The notes: a model not told the origin generated them from the sequence alone. A stretch of DNA of 64,000 bases from Plutella xylostella (GCF_932276165.1 NC_064012.1:14329501-14393500), one strand, 5' to 3'. Counted from the stretch's first letter, positions 9,693-21,473 are shown. Program-made: numbers and translations.

Positions 9693-10492
9693 TTAAATAT
9701 TATTATACAATTTGTCTAATGGTAGCGACTGAAATGGAATATATTGTCGATGTGAGTGCAACGGTTTTACGTAACTTTTAATGCCATACAAACATTTGGC
9801 CTCTGTTGTAAATCTTCAGGGGTTTTTCGAAAAATCATGAAATATGTGTTTTTCCCCTTATTATAAGATTACTTCAGTGAATATGTTTACTTATTTATTA
9901 TTTTATCCATATGTATTATACAAACTTGTGACCCCCGCTTGACACCGACAGGCAGTGAATTTTGAATAAAAATATTTAGACGACTCTACCGTAAATTACT
10001 CAAAATCTCGTACCGTAAAAAACACGTAAATAAATCACAATGTATAAAACTTTTTTTTTGTATATACATACTTATATCGTCCCTCCAATGAAACAGTACG
10101 ATGTACATACATATCAATGTACTATTCTCGGAACGTAGCTAATAATATTCCACCCAATATAATATAATATCGCATCGCATACTATATCTACGATACAAGT
10201 CAAAGCATATTGACGAAAGCCGGAAGGCACGTAACTGGCTAACTAACTACTCCACACTCCCACACTCTGCCCGACAGAATGTAGTGGTGCACAAAATAGA
10301 TATCTTCACAAAGGACTCGTTTGACATCACCCTGCACTGAACAGCAATTATACTATTACACGCAACGTCAGTCAAAAGCATTATACACTTTATAGTCTGG
10401 AGATATGGTTCGTATGAAGGATCGGCTATAGACACAGACGACTGGTTCCGGTCCCAATAACGAGTTCCGTCTTGCAATTTAAAGTACATATA
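9693..10492. other. non-coding, nothing recognised
   Basis: AT-rich; the 118-codon minus frame at 10247-10603 runs into a MITE and is not supported as a gene. Confidence 0.4.
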
Positions 10493-10685
10493 AGGTAAGC
10501 GTCCACTTATCGGTTTCGCATGTATCGGACCAAACGGATTCTCATAAGTGCTTGGAGTAACGGCGTCGGCAATGCCGATGACGTGGACGCACTTTATGCC
10601 CATGTACCGGTACCGATATAAAAAAACTGCGATACTGAATCATGTGTCAGTTGCATACGATGCTGAAAGGTAGACGCTTATCTTT
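10493..10685. mobile_element. MITE family D copy 1
   Basis: Ends AAGGTAAGCGTCCAC and GTAGACGCTTATCTT are imperfect inverted repeats. The interior contains ACGGCGTCGGCAATGCCGAT, shared with copies at 30.1 and 30.9 kb. Class unknown. Confidence 0.65.
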
Positions 10686-11434
10686 AAATGAATGCTTTCA
10701 CTAGTTGCCTTGTTCAGTAGTTGAGTTTTTAAAGCCTCGATGACACTGGGCTAATTTGCTAGTCCACGGGTTTGCGAGACTCTTGCGAGGGGTTAGGGGC
10801 CAACTCGTCCCAGTCCGAATCTCGGCCCTGGGAAAAATCGCCCCTTTTCAAATTTGTTAGGGGTCAACTGGGCCCACGTTAGATAAAGCATTAGGGAGTA
10901 GCTTGTTAACTCCCCCCTCGGTGCTTTTACAATTTATTTATTTATTTAATACCATCTGCTTATGACTATCCGATTGAAAATCCCTCATCGCTCGCTCGAT
11001 ATCTTCTAAACTCGCCGAGTAGCAGCTAGTAAACCCCGTGTCACCAAGCCCTAACGTTTTTCTTGCAAGACGTTTTTTATCAAGCACTAGTTTAATTGAT
11101 GCAGAGATTTGGACTTTTTACTCTATGATAAGAAAGAAATTGTTAGGTAAACATTTGGTAGGTACTTCTTTATGTATTGTAGTTATAGATATATTCAGCT
11201 GTAGACGCAAAAAACTACATCTACTAAGCCCCGAATCAATGGATTCTTCAAAGTTTTCTAACAGTATAATGTAGGAAATCTGCAGGATGATAATATTATG
11301 TACCGTCTTGTTAATGATTTGATAAAATGAGTAGAATTTTATAAGTGCCACACACAGTCCGTAGAGAACTAGACATGTACCGTGTCAAACTAACAAAGCC
11401 TCTATTTATTCAAACATTGACAGTTCAGGTACAT
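10686..11434. other. non-coding, nothing recognised
   Basis: Contains an ATTT microsatellite near 10930 and short chance ORFs on both strands (11038-11351). No coding signal I can defend. Confidence 0.4.
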
Positions 11435-11607
11435 TACACTCACGGACAAAGCAATAGTTCCAAATATTTACGTATTTATTTAGAAATGTTCTGATGCGCC
11501 GTTAAATGTAGTTAAATATTGCAAAAGGCATCATTATGTTACTTTTCTTCGTTTAGGAGTAATTTGGTCATTTTCTCAGTGGAACCTTTTCATTGCCCGT
11601 GAGTGTA
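11435..11607. mobile_element. MITE family A copy 2
   Basis: Left end TACACTCACGGACAAAGCAA and right end TTTTCATTGCCCGTGAGTGTA, bounded by TA. The interior matches the other copies ('GTTAAATATTGCAAAAGGC'). Confidence 0.8.
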
Positions 11608-12327
11608 TTTCTATATAGATATTTGACTGAATATAAATCAATCTGAAGGCTAGCACGGGGCGATTCTTGTTTCTTTCTTTCAAACCATATCAAGTATACC
11701 AACCCGGATTTACTTAGGTACATTGACCTACTTTCACCCTGATCACTGATATAATTTTACCCTGTATACAATATGATGCGGTAGGTACATATAATGTACA
11801 GTCAGCAAAAGAATTACATTGGCCACCACAGTGCAACGGCAAACCCATTTTTATAATCCACTGACGGATGATACGTAAAATGAAAAATAATTTACTTCTA
11901 AAAATGATTTGTAGGTCTATCAATAAAATGCTTTTTTATTCATTTATTTCCACGTTGTCAACTGTCAAAGTCACGAATTTGAATAGCTGTGAAAAATATT
12001 GCCTTGTGCTATAAACATTTCAGTTGTGATTGTGAAAATAGTGTTAAAGTGATTGTGATGTGATAATTCACCAGTGCAAACGTTATCTTTGCGCAAAACC
12101 AGCTGCAAATACACAATTAATATCACAAAACCAATAACAATCTTCACTATACCCACAATACATGCCATCAAAATAAAAATAAACTAACAAATCTACCCTC
12201 GTTTTTCCAACATATTACTGTGTTTCAAAATCAATTTTGTCACAGATTAACCACTATGTTGTCAATCCTTAGAACAAGTACTCCAATTACTTGATAGAGT
12301 TGCCATCCTAAATGAAAAACTACCATC

Positions 12328-13758
12328 ATGGAAGAGTCAATAAGCATATCCCCAGACCTCCATCAAGAAAATCGAAATACCACTGCAAACGAACAGAATA
12401 CTGAGAAATCCAGTACTAACAACAAAGATCCACAAAAACTAATCCAGCAAGTCTTTCACAAAGCCATGTTTGTACCTAGACCTAGAGCCAACAGCCTAGG
12501 GGCACATTTGCCTACAGGGGAGCCCCGTGCTTCAACATCATCATCATCATCGTCATCGACAAGACAAGCAGATACTATGCCTTGGCAAAATGACCAGGTT
12601 CCTAATTCTAAGCGCAAAAGAATGGAGTCTAGCCCAGATTATAACACCAATAACACTAAGGTAACCAAAAGCAATATTCCAACAGCAAATAGCTTTGAAA
12701 TATTGGAAGTCAACGAATCCCCGGACCCGACCTCAGCCCAAGAAAGTTTATTTATCCCGAAACCGGAGCCAATATTTGTCACCGGAGTCACAGATGTGAT
12801 AAAACTTAAAGAAAGCCTACATCAAATGTTACAAGATGTTAGTAAATATAAATTGACCACACTAAGATCCGGCCACATTATCAAAATAATACCTGCAGAT
12901 GTAGAAACATATAAGATCATTAGGAATAATTTCATCTCAATGAATGTTAGCCACTACACGTACCAGCTGAAACATGAAAAACCCTACCGTGTTATCATAA
13001 GAGGCATACACGCATCAGAAGATGTGAACAACATCAAGATGGAACTTGAATCACTGGGCCACACAGTCAGAAGTGTCACCAATGCACTTCATAGGCAGAC
13101 CAAGGAGCCACTTCCACTATACTATGTCAACCTTGAGCCGAAGCCAAATAACAAAGATGTTTATAACATCAAACACCTAATTAATATGATAGTAAAGGTA
13201 GAGGCACCATATAAAAAGAAAGAAGTTGTACAATGTAAGCGATGCCAAAGGTTCGGGCACACAAAAAACATGTGTAATAGAACATTTAGATGCGTAAAAT
13301 GCGGAAATGACCACCCAATTACTACATGCACCAAGTCACGTGATACTCCTGCATTCTGTATTAACTGTGAAGGTAGCCACCCAGCCAGCTATAAAGGATG
13401 CACAAAGTACAATGAGTACAAAAACCAAATATATAAGAAAAGCAACCCTAAACCAAACACCCAGAATAATATTAAAGAACAATCAGCAGAGCCAACCTCA
13501 ATTGTAGACAAGAATCTGATACAAATGAGATATAGCCATCCAACATCCACACAAACTTATGCAAATGTAGCTGCAAGGTCGAAAGCTGGCAGTAGTGCTA
13601 CTTTCCCCCAAACACAACAATCTCCAACTGAAACAAGTGACACTGCAAAGATCATGGAAGCAATGTTTAGTAGATTTGAACGAACCCTCGAAAAAATGTT
13701 AGACAAAATAATGGATCGTATGATCCATCTAGTCACCACCGTCATCAACTCCAAATGA
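12328..13758 (+). CDS. jockey-like ORF1 (gag-like nucleocapsid protein)
   Basis: 476 codons from an ATG. A Ser-rich run (about residues 70-80) lies in a polar N-terminal region. A central RNA-binding-type segment leads to three closely spaced zinc knuckles at about 300-360 ('CKRCQRFGHTKNMC', 'CVKCGNDHPITTC' and 'CINCEGSHPASYKGC'). The end is a basic, probably coiled-coil tail (about 445-475). In jockey-group LINEs this protein binds element RNA. The frame is intact, and its stop overlaps the ORF2 start as ATGA (13755-13758). Confidence 0.9.
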   Translation: MEESISISPDLHQENRNTTANEQNTEKSSTNNKDPQKLIQQVFHKAMFVPRPRANSLGAHLPTGEPRASTSSSSSSSTRQADTMPWQNDQVPNSKRKRMESSPDYNTNNTKVTKSNIPTANSFEILEVNESPDPTSAQESLFIPKPEPIFVTGVTDVIKLKESLHQMLQDVSKYKLTTLRSGHIIKIIPADVETYKIIRNNFISMNVSHYTYQLKHEKPYRVIIRGIHASEDVNNIKMELESLGHTVRSVTNALHRQTKEPLPLYYVNLEPKPNNKDVYNIKHLINMIVKVEAPYKKKEVVQCKRCQRFGHTKNMCNRTFRCVKCGNDHPITTCTKSRDTPAFCINCEGSHPASYKGCTKYNEYKNQIYKKSNPKPNTQNNIKEQSAEPTSIVDKNLIQMRYSHPTSTQTYANVAARSKAGSSATFPQTQQSPTETSDTAKIMEAMFSRFERTLEKMLDKIMDRMIHLVTTVINSK

Positions 13759-14879
13759 TCCAGCTCCTTCGAATTGCAGAATGGAATGCCAACGGATTGT
13801 CAGATAGAAGACAAGAACTAGAAACATTCATATACTCAAATAAATTAGACATAGTATTAATAGCTGAAACAAGATAAAGTTGATATAAAGCTGAATTCAA
13901 CAAATACCTAAAAAGTCTAGGGCCTAAATTCATAGCAGGTGGAGACTGGAATGCGAAACATGTGTATTGTGGATCCAGACTCACACTACATAGAGGAAGA
14001 CAACTATACGAGGCTATAACTGAAAACCATTGTAATAGCATGTCTACTGGGAAACCAACTTATTGGCCTACAGACCCAAATAAAATTCCAGATCTACTAG
14101 ATTTTTTCATCACCAGAAACATCACGAAAGAACACAGCTTAGTACAACCAGCTGATGACTTATCTTCTGACCATTCTCCCATTATAATAAATCTAAGCTC
14201 TGAAATAATACTGAAAGAGACTATATTACATCTTACCAACAACCATACGGACTGGACCACCTTTCAAAGCCATATAGAAGATAATCTAAAACTCAATATT
14301 CCACTTAAAAGTCAGGAAGACATAGAGAGAGCTGTAGAGCACCTGAACAACACAGTAGTGTCAGCTGCGTACCTTGCTACACCCGAAGTAAAGAACACGT
14401 TCAATCAAGCTGACTACCCCTGGGATATTCGAAAAAAGATTTCTGAAAGAAGGAACCTCAGACGAATTTGGCATCAAACTAGAAATCCAGAAGATAAAAG
14501 AGCTCTAAACAGGGCCTCAAGACATCTATCAGTACTAATAGAGAAATCAAAAAATGAAACAATCCAAAAATACCTGTCAAAAGTTGAACCCAACACCAGC
14601 TCAGATAATTCCATATGGAAAGCCACGAAAAAGTTGAAGCAGCCAACTCTAGCAATTCCACCCATCAGGAACATGGATAGGAGCTGGGCTAGAAGCAGCA
14701 AAGAAAAGGCAGACACATTTGGCGCACACCTTGCAAATGTATTTAGACCTAATGAACCAGCAACTGATGAAGCAAGAGAACACACCGAAGAAATTAAAGA
14801 ACTAATAACAGCTCCGTTCCAAATGTCCAGGCCTATAAAACCAGCCAGGCCAGCGGAAGTGCAAAGCTCCTGGATATGA
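13755..14879 (+). pseudogene. jockey-like ORF2, 5' part (endonuclease remnant and linker)
   Basis: The ATG at 13755 overlaps the ORF1 stop. The first 40 codons begin an APE endonuclease ('IAEWNANGLSDRRQELE', 'VLIAETR'). Two in-frame stops follow (13875-13877 and 13881-13883), and the frame resumes in the same phase at the later EN motif 'FIAGGDWNAKH'. Roughly 70-80 codons of the usual domain between these motifs are absent, so an internal deletion is likely. The SDH motif ('SSDHSPIII') is present further on. The frame ends at a premature stop at 14877-14879 caused by a frameshift. Confidence 0.85.
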
Positions 14880-15976
14880 TCTTATTACACCATTAATGCT
14901 AAAACGCTTACCACGAAAAGCTGTAGTACTGCTCACCACTATTATCAATACTATCTTCAGGACAGGGCATTATCCAGCACAGTGGAAAATTGCACAAATA
15001 TTAATGATAGCTAAGCCAGGAAAACAACCAAATGAAGCCACCTCTTATAGACCACTAAGCTTGCTACCAATAATATCGAAAGTGTTCGAAAAAGTGCTAC
15101 TAGCAAGAATAAAACCCTACCTGGTAGACATAATCCCTCAGCACCAATTCGGTTTTCGTGAGAAACATGCCACTATAGAGCAGGTGCATAGGCTTGTAAA
15201 TGAAATTACATCATCACTGGAAAACAAGGAATACTGTTCAGCAGCCTTTCTGGATATATCCCAAGCTTTTGATAAAGTTTGGCACTTGGGACTGAAACAC
15301 AAGCTAAAGAGCCAACTACCACACCCCATTTACTCAGTACTCAACTCCTACCTATCCAACCGATGCTTCCAAGTAAGACATGATGATGAATTATCCAGCT
15401 TATATCCAATAGAATCAGGAATACCACAAGGTAGTGTGCTTGGTCCCGTGCTATATATACTGTTCACATCAGACCTCCCTACGACAGAAGAAACAGTGGC
15501 AGGTACATTTGCTGATGACACAGCTTATTTTGCTAGCCACAAAGATCCAGAAATTGCATCACAGAATCTGCAAACTGCCCTCCATAAAATGGAAAAATGG
15601 TGCAACAAATGGAGAATCAAGGCTAACGAATCCAAGTCTGTACATGTAACATTCACTCTCAGACGAGAAACTTGCCCCACTGTCTACCTGAATGCGCAAC
15701 CCATACCAAAAGCAGAAGATGCAAAATATCTAGGAATGCATCTAGACAGACGACTCACCTGGAGAAAACACATCTGGACAAAACGAAAGCAACTTGACTG
15801 CAGATTGAGATCCATGGACTGGCTAATAGGACGCAGGTCACAATTATCAGCAGAATGTAAAATTCTGTTCTATAAGGCCATTATTAAACCTATATGGACC
15901 TATGGTATCCAATTATGGGGAACAGCATGTAAGTCCAACATTGCCATCCTTGAGCGGTTTCAGACAAAAACATTTT
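14868..15976 (+). pseudogene. jockey-like ORF2, reverse transcriptase part
   Basis: Frame +1 relative to the preceding segment. Reads 'KAPGYDLITPLMLKRL' from about 14868, then RT motifs: 'SYRPLSLLPIISKVFEK', 'AFLDISQAFDKVWH', 'GIPQGSVLGPVLY' and the catalytic 'FADDTAYF' (near 15507). These are the standard jockey RT blocks. The frame is cut by a SINE at 15977, after 'LERFQTKT'. Confidence 0.88.
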
Positions 15977-16249
15977 GACGACCGAATGGCGTAGTGGTTA
16001 GTGACCTGACTACTGAGCCGATGGTCCCGGGTTCGATTCCCGGCTGGGGCAGATATTTGTTTAAAGACAGATATTTGTACTCGGGTCTTGGGTGTTGATA
16101 TTTATATTTAGTATCTATCTATCTATGTATTTGTGTAGATATATCAGCTGTCCGACACCCATAACACAGGTTCTGCCTAGCTTGGGGTCGGATGGCCGTG
16201 TGTGAGATGTCCCCACATATTTATTATTATTATTTATTATTATTATTGA
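15977..16249 (+). mobile_element. tRNA-derived SINE S2 inside the jockey-like ORF2
   Basis: Starts GACGACCGAATGGCGTAGTG, B box GGTTCGATTCC. The body contains (CTAT)n at 16113-16124 and 'TCTGCCTAGCTTGGGGTCGG', ending in (ATT)n. Removing it rejoins the RT reading 'FQTKT' to 'RRILGIPWHI', so it inserted after the LINE. Its body differs from that of S3-S6 although the head is the same. Confidence 0.9.
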
Positions 16250-16464
16250 GACGGATACTTGGGATACCATGGCATATAGCAAACAATCTCATGTATATGG
16301 ACTTAAAGATACCTACAGTCGCAGAAGAAATAAAGAAAGCCAGCCTGACCTATCAGTCACGACTTTTCCATCACCCTAATGAGCTCGCATCAGCACTGCT
16401 AACAGATAATGCGCCGAAATTTACACGACTTAAGAAAAAGAACATACTTGAACTGAAATTATAG
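16250..16464 (+). pseudogene. jockey-like ORF2, C-terminal end
   Basis: Resumes in the frame of the RT segment with 'RRILGIPWHIANNLMY' and ends after about 70 codons. This is the usual C-terminal extension of jockey RT proteins. The 3'UTR and poly(A) follow to 16635. Confidence 0.85.
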
Positions 16465-16848
16465 TGGAACCTTCCCATGAATGGTAACAAAAAAGGAGGA
16501 TGGAGGTCAATGGGCCTCACTCTGCTACTACAACAACCCAAGGAGATACAAAGTAGAGAAAGAGATTGCTTATTATAGCCCACTGCTATAGATTGCAATG
16601 ATCCAAACAAATGAAAAGTGAAAAAAAAAAAAAAATTATCTTCCACCGATGCGTCTGAGATCTGTAATTCTTTTTCTGACTGTACTATTCTATCGGAGTC
16701 TTGTGAGAGAGTGAAAGCAGTAAACCCCTTTAATTAGGGCACGACTGAAGCTCAGCGAAGAAAGAAAAGATTAATGAAAAACCACGGACTTGAGTAAACA
16801 ATCCACTAGGCCTTCTAATTGAGACATCCGCTGAGCACTGAATCCTAA

Positions 16849-17055
16849 TCCTAACTAATATTATAAATGCGAAAGTAACTGTGTCTGTCTGTCTGTCTGT
16901 CTGTTACTCTTTCACGCCAAAACTACTGAACGGATTTGAATGAAATTTGGTATACATATGGTATAAACCCTGGGAAAGAACATAGGCTACTTTTTATCCC
17001 GGAATTCCCACGGGAAAACTTTTTGAGGCGAAGATAAGCGCGCGGGAACAGCTAG
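16849..17055 (+). mobile_element. non-autonomous Helitron, copy 3
   Basis: A|TCCTAACTAATATTAT at the start and GGGAACAGCTAG|T at the end, with (CTGT)n at 16882-16903. Near-consensus copy. Confidence 0.9.
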
Positions 17056-18593
17056 TATGTAATAAGAAACAAAGCAAAAAAGGCTACAAGTGAAGCTTTT
17101 GTCGAAATGATAGAGCGGGCCGTTGGCGTCGTGGACGTGGCCTAACTCTTAAGGGGATCCCTAAAGCTAAAATGCTAAAGTCGGCTTGATATACTTGATT
17201 AGATTGGAAAAACGGTGGCTTCTATCACATTGATAAAAATATATTTTGTAGCAGAGGGTATACTGAACATGTTAGTTGCTTATAAATTGGTGCAGGATTA
17301 AAATAAGTATGTTAAAAAAAATTGCAAACACACCATGTCTTTTGCCATTTTTTGACTTATTATGAAAAAACCCTCGAAATCAGAGGGCCCATTTTCATGG
17401 AATCTTATATGTATGTGTAGGTAATTAAATTCTTAACAAAGTTACCTTAAAGAGTTGGATTTAATGGACCAGAAGTCAACTTTTTTTGCAAAAAACTAAT
17501 AAATTCCGGTTTAAAAATGATGACACCGTGACAGATTTCAGATTTCTTCAGTCGTCGCCCTGGTGGCGGCCTGTTAGGAGCGATACCCACGCCATTTTAT
17601 TTTTTATCAAATATTTCACAAAAACTGATTAAATCAACAAATTATGACTACAAGTATTATAATACATATGCATTTGCTATGGAAAGTTAATTTTCTAATC
17701 ATTTTAGATGCAGAAAAGCCGAAAATTCTTAGAAAACATTTCGCCTTTTCGATTTGTTTACATTTTTTACTATAGAGTTACAGATGCATAGATAAAGGTA
17801 AACATTGCACATAATGACACTTATTAGATTCTCCGAATAAGAACTATACGGTCAATGCAGTATGCCAAAGCGCGAGCCTGTTTATATTCTGAGGGGTAAT
17901 TTATTTTATTTTAACGGTTGTGTATGGTAGGTAAGCTACACAATATACAGGGTGTTGAAAAGTAAGTTCATAATTTGTTTTATTTGAAACCAAAAACCGT
18001 AGTTAATTAAAAAAATATATATTTTAAGATGTGGTAGTCTGTACACTACAGGTTGTTAAAAATAAGTAAGTATTTTTAAAAAATGAAGATCTAAAATTTA
18101 CATAATTTTTTAAATCTATTTAACAAGCTTTGCAAAAAAGCGGTTAAGTGCGACTGTATCTCGCCATGAAAAAAATTAAATGTTTACTGTAGCTATGAAT
18201 TTTATGCGTTACAAGTGGAATAAAATACCGCATAATATTATGTACAACTATGTAAGAGCCTAGTTTAAAAAAAAAACTCATAAGATAATATTAAATACAC
18301 AGGTTTTTTAACCCCTGAAGGAAATATAGGGGTGTTATAAGTTTAAAGTAAGGGCTGAATTTTTTTTTTAAATTAGGGTGATAGGTAATGTATATTTTTA
18401 ATGATTTTTTCAAATAGATAAATGTTATACCATTTTTAAATTGCCATAAAATTGCCTATAGTTATAGTTATAGAAAAGGGCAGGGCTACCAGTGCCCATT
18501 CGCCACTGCAACCTAAAAGATCTATAAATTATGACTCCCCATGCCGAGTCTCACTCTACAGGCCCAGGTCTTTTATAAACCTGATATTACCTA
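17056..18593. other. non-coding; possible decayed MITE pieces
   Basis: 'TACAGGGTGTTGAAAAGTAA' at 17948 and 'TACAGGTTGTTAAAAATAAG' at 18052 look like termini of a degenerate element. Otherwise AT-rich and without a gene. Confidence 0.4.
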
Positions 18594-18854
18594 TACAGGA
18601 TGTTGCAAAAAGGGTATACTGTGCCGAAAGGGTTTGACTCAGGGGTTATTCTGAACAACTTTTGTTCTCCAAGTTTTGGAAATTCTCGAAAAATAAATTC
18701 GGTCTCTATAGTAAAAAGTCACGTGATCGAATAAGTTTCTATGTAAAAGGTTTTGTTACGTGAATTTTCAAAATTGTAGAAGAAAAGTGGATCAGAATGG
18801 CACCTAAATCCACTTTTGGCTAAGCTTTATACCCTTTTTTCAATACCTTGTATA
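18594..18854. mobile_element. MITE family B copy (palindromic, TACAGG ends)
   Basis: Left end TACAGGATGTTGCAAAAAGG, right end ACCCTTTTTTCAATACCTTG then TATA, roughly inverted. Shares 'GGGTATACTG..CCGAAA' with the better-preserved copy at 52.8 kb. Confidence 0.6.
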
Positions 18855-19470
18855 AAATATCGTCAGCGTCACCTTAGATCGTAATCATCGTAACTCCTCG
18901 TGACCAAATTTTGGAGGAGACAAAAATACTGTTTTATTTGTAGTTCTAGTTGGCATACTACCCACCTAAAGTTTTTTTTAACTAGCCTAAAAATGATTTG
19001 TTTAGACAGTCTATCTTCCTGTTCAACCGCAGCCTGAGTGCCAGTGACTCAATGACTGAAAGGAGGCCATTAGTGCTCCTAAATAAATAAAGCAGGCCTG
19101 TAGATTATCTTTCAGTGTACCGACACATCTGATTGCTGTAAGAGCCTGATAAGCTCTTCGAACGAGTCATACCTCTGTGGTGGTACGGTTTCGACCTTTC
19201 GGACAGTCAGTTTGGCATCCGAAATGCGGATTCGAATAGTGGGTACAATACTTTGCGTTCGTTCACTGTCGGAGCAGGATAAGAACCACGGGCGAGTTGT
19301 TGCGCTGGCTGTTTGCTTAAAAATAGTAACCGCGTTCAACTCTATCCCCTAGAGGGCGAACCTTTAGGGCGGCTCTTGTATACCATCACTTGTCTTCTTA
19401 TCTGCAGAAAATTGACAGAGGTCATACGTGTCTAACAAGTACATTAAGGATGCGAAAAGAGAGGGTTTGT
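18855..19470. other. non-coding, possible upstream part of a decayed LINE
   Basis: A tail-like 'CTAAATAAATAAAGCAGGCC' occurs at 19078. Minus frame 19112-19339 is not recognised. Could belong to the same decayed element as the RT vestige just downstream. Confidence 0.35.
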
Positions 19471-19479
19471 TTTCACTGA

Positions 19480-19625
19480 AGAAGTTCAGTTGCGGAGTTC
19501 CACAGCGGTAGGTCTTGGACCCCTCTGCTGTGGAACTTGGCATACAACGCGGTCCTGCAAATCAAGCTCGCAAACGGCGTTAGCACAGTGCATTTTTCTA
19601 ATGTCACACAGGTCGTGAGGTAGGC
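19480..19625 (+). pseudogene. reverse transcriptase vestige of a non-LTR element
   Basis: On the plus strand 'SCGVPQ', a stop, then after a one-base shift 'PLLWNLAYNAVLQIKLANGV' reproduces the RT motif region G-V-P-Q-G-S-V-L-G-P-L-L-W-N of R1/CR1-type elements. A stop codon and a frameshift show it is dead. The sequence downstream to 19935 has frames open on both strands but no motif I can name. Confidence 0.65.
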
Positions 19626-20560
19626 TGAGAGCCTCCTTCGGGGATGACATCCCAATGATTCATTACGAAAAAATTGCTGCAGCTGTGCTCGCCATGCAGT
19701 GCATGGGCTACTTCCGAATCTGGGGGGCTGTTGCAAAGGAGTCCGTTGCCTCTATACGGTACGGGTTCCGTGCGATCTATGATCCTTCCGGGAGCACCTG
19801 TCTTGTCAAGTCGAAGAGAATGGCTCGTATTCGACGCAACCTGCAGTACTGGTGGGATTGTTTGGAGGACAGGACAGCAGGAAGCTGCAGCAGCCGTCAT
19901 GCTGTGATTCGACGCATAGATGCAAAAAAAAGTTGAAAGTAACTTCATGTTAATAAAATATTAGATCTTAATTTAACAACATAACATTGCAAAAAAAAAT
20001 TAACATTGTTGAGTATGTTATTGTAATTTACTAAAGTAGTAATAAAAACAAAGGCTTATTGCATAGTTTTCGTTCACGTTCGCCTACATCGCACGTTGTA
20101 TATGAGAATAAAGGGTATAATTACTAAGTTTTCTTGTTTAAAAATCACGGTTTGGGGTTTAGAGGAAAACAAATGGTAAAATGCGGAATACAGTTTTTTT
20201 TTTTCGAATAAAGAGGAAAACATGTGAATTCAAAAAACGTTTCTATTGACACCAAAGAGTACTTTTCGCCGAGAAAAGTGGAGTTACAATGTTTGCGATC
20301 TAAAGTGATGATAGAACTAGAACTTATTTTTTCAGTTCACCTGCTGTTGAGTGAAATCGTAATTAGGTAAATGACTCCTTGACATGAAAATAACTTTTTA
20401 TAATCGTTATAACAAAACCGTTTTTTTTAATACAGCAATATTTGTAGGTGTGCTTACAGTGAGCAAAAGAGCGCAGCAAGGTGTAAATTTTTTGGTTTTT
20501 AAGAAACAAAAATATTATTTCTATCATATCCCAAATACACATAAGTACTTAAAAAAAAAA
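19626..20560. other. unassigned; open frames on both strands at 19655-19936
   Basis: Relatively GC-rich for the region, ending in an A-run at 19923, so it may be the 3' part of the decayed LINE. No recognisable domain. From 19950 to 20560 nothing is seen. Confidence 0.3.
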
Positions 20561-20607
20561 TACACACTCTCGCCTTGTACTAATGTACTCCCTTGCGGGG
20601 GTACTTA
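20560..20607 (-). mobile_element. SINE fragment S8 (3' end only)
   Basis: 'CTTGTACTAATGTACTCCCT' plus 'TGCGGGG' is the 3' end of the S3-S6 SINE type, preceded by an A-rich/T-rich tail on the minus strand. Confidence 0.7.
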
Positions 20608-20634
20608 CATGTTATTATTTTTCTGGTGACCTCC

Positions 20635-21047
20635 CCATATCCCTTTGCCAGCTACGTAACCTTTTGTGACACCCTGTATATGCAGAGTTCTGCAAACTAC
20701 TGTTCTGCTTTTGAAACACCAAAAAAAAACAGGTCGTCTAACTAAAAGGTCACGTGACCAAAAAAAAATTATATGAAGAAGCGTTTTTTTCATGAATATA
20801 AAAAATTACGTAGGATAAAAGTTTTTCAGAGTGACGCCTGAGTAACGCCCTTTCGGCTAACTATACTTTTTTTATTACACGGGGGCAGAGTTTAATACAA
20901 CACCCTGAACTATTAAACTCTGATAATATTTTCGCGATTTTTTTACATTCTGATTTCATTTCCTGGCTTAGAAATAACATCAATAACATGCTGCACACGT
21001 AGGTTTCGGCATAGTATTAAACCCTTTTTGCAACAACCTGTATAAAT
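20635..21047. mobile_element. decayed family B MITE(s)
   Basis: Contains 'GTGACACCCTGTATA' (20668), 'AACACCCTGAA' (20898) and a good right end 'GTTTCGGCATAGTATTAAAC' followed by 'CCTTTTTGCAACAACCTGTA' (21003-21044). At least one copy, possibly two overlapping ones. Confidence 0.5.
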
Positions 21048-21307
21048 ATCGGCACGGGTACGACTTTATATATAATTAATTATTAAATATTAAAAATACT
21101 TTCAAATAAAAATAAATATTTTCGTATCACAAAACAATATTACTTACTTAGTATATTTTTAACAAAGTGGCATGTCTTCACTTTTATATTTTCGAGTACT
21201 ATGTTAAAATTTCATGTCATTGTCCGTAGAACGCCCCGCATACCTCAACCCCCCCTCACTAGATTTGACAGATTCTGATTTTCTTCCAGCTTTAGTGACA
21301 GCCTTAA

Positions 21308-21473
21308 GCCCCAGTTTCACCATACTCTGTTAGGTCATAACAAGGGATTAGTTGTCAACCTTTGACACATCTGTCAAGAATTTAATATGAAGCTGACGTA
21401 TAATTGATGACATTACAATGGCAATGTAACAGAAGTGTTAATTATCTAACAGACTATGGTGAAACTAGGCATA
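21308..21473. mobile_element. MITE family E copy 1
   Basis: Inverted ends CAGTTTCACCATACTCTGTT and AACAGACTATGGTGAAACTA. The interior ('CTTTGACACATCTGTCAAGA') is shared in reverse orientation with the element at 25.6 kb. Confidence 0.7.

Larger units (their letters stand above)
11950..16636 (+). mobile_element. jockey-like non-LTR retrotransposon, full length but dead
   Basis: Contains ORF1 (zinc-knuckle gag-like), an overlapping ORF2 (EN-RT), a 3'UTR and a poly(A) tail at 16622-16635. The 5' border is tentative: a weak duplication (TTATTTCCAC near 11945 versus TTATCTTCCAC after the tail) would put the start near 11952. The copy is inactivated by an in-frame EN deletion with two stops, a frameshift near 14865 and a SINE inserted at 15977. 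Confidence 0.85.
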
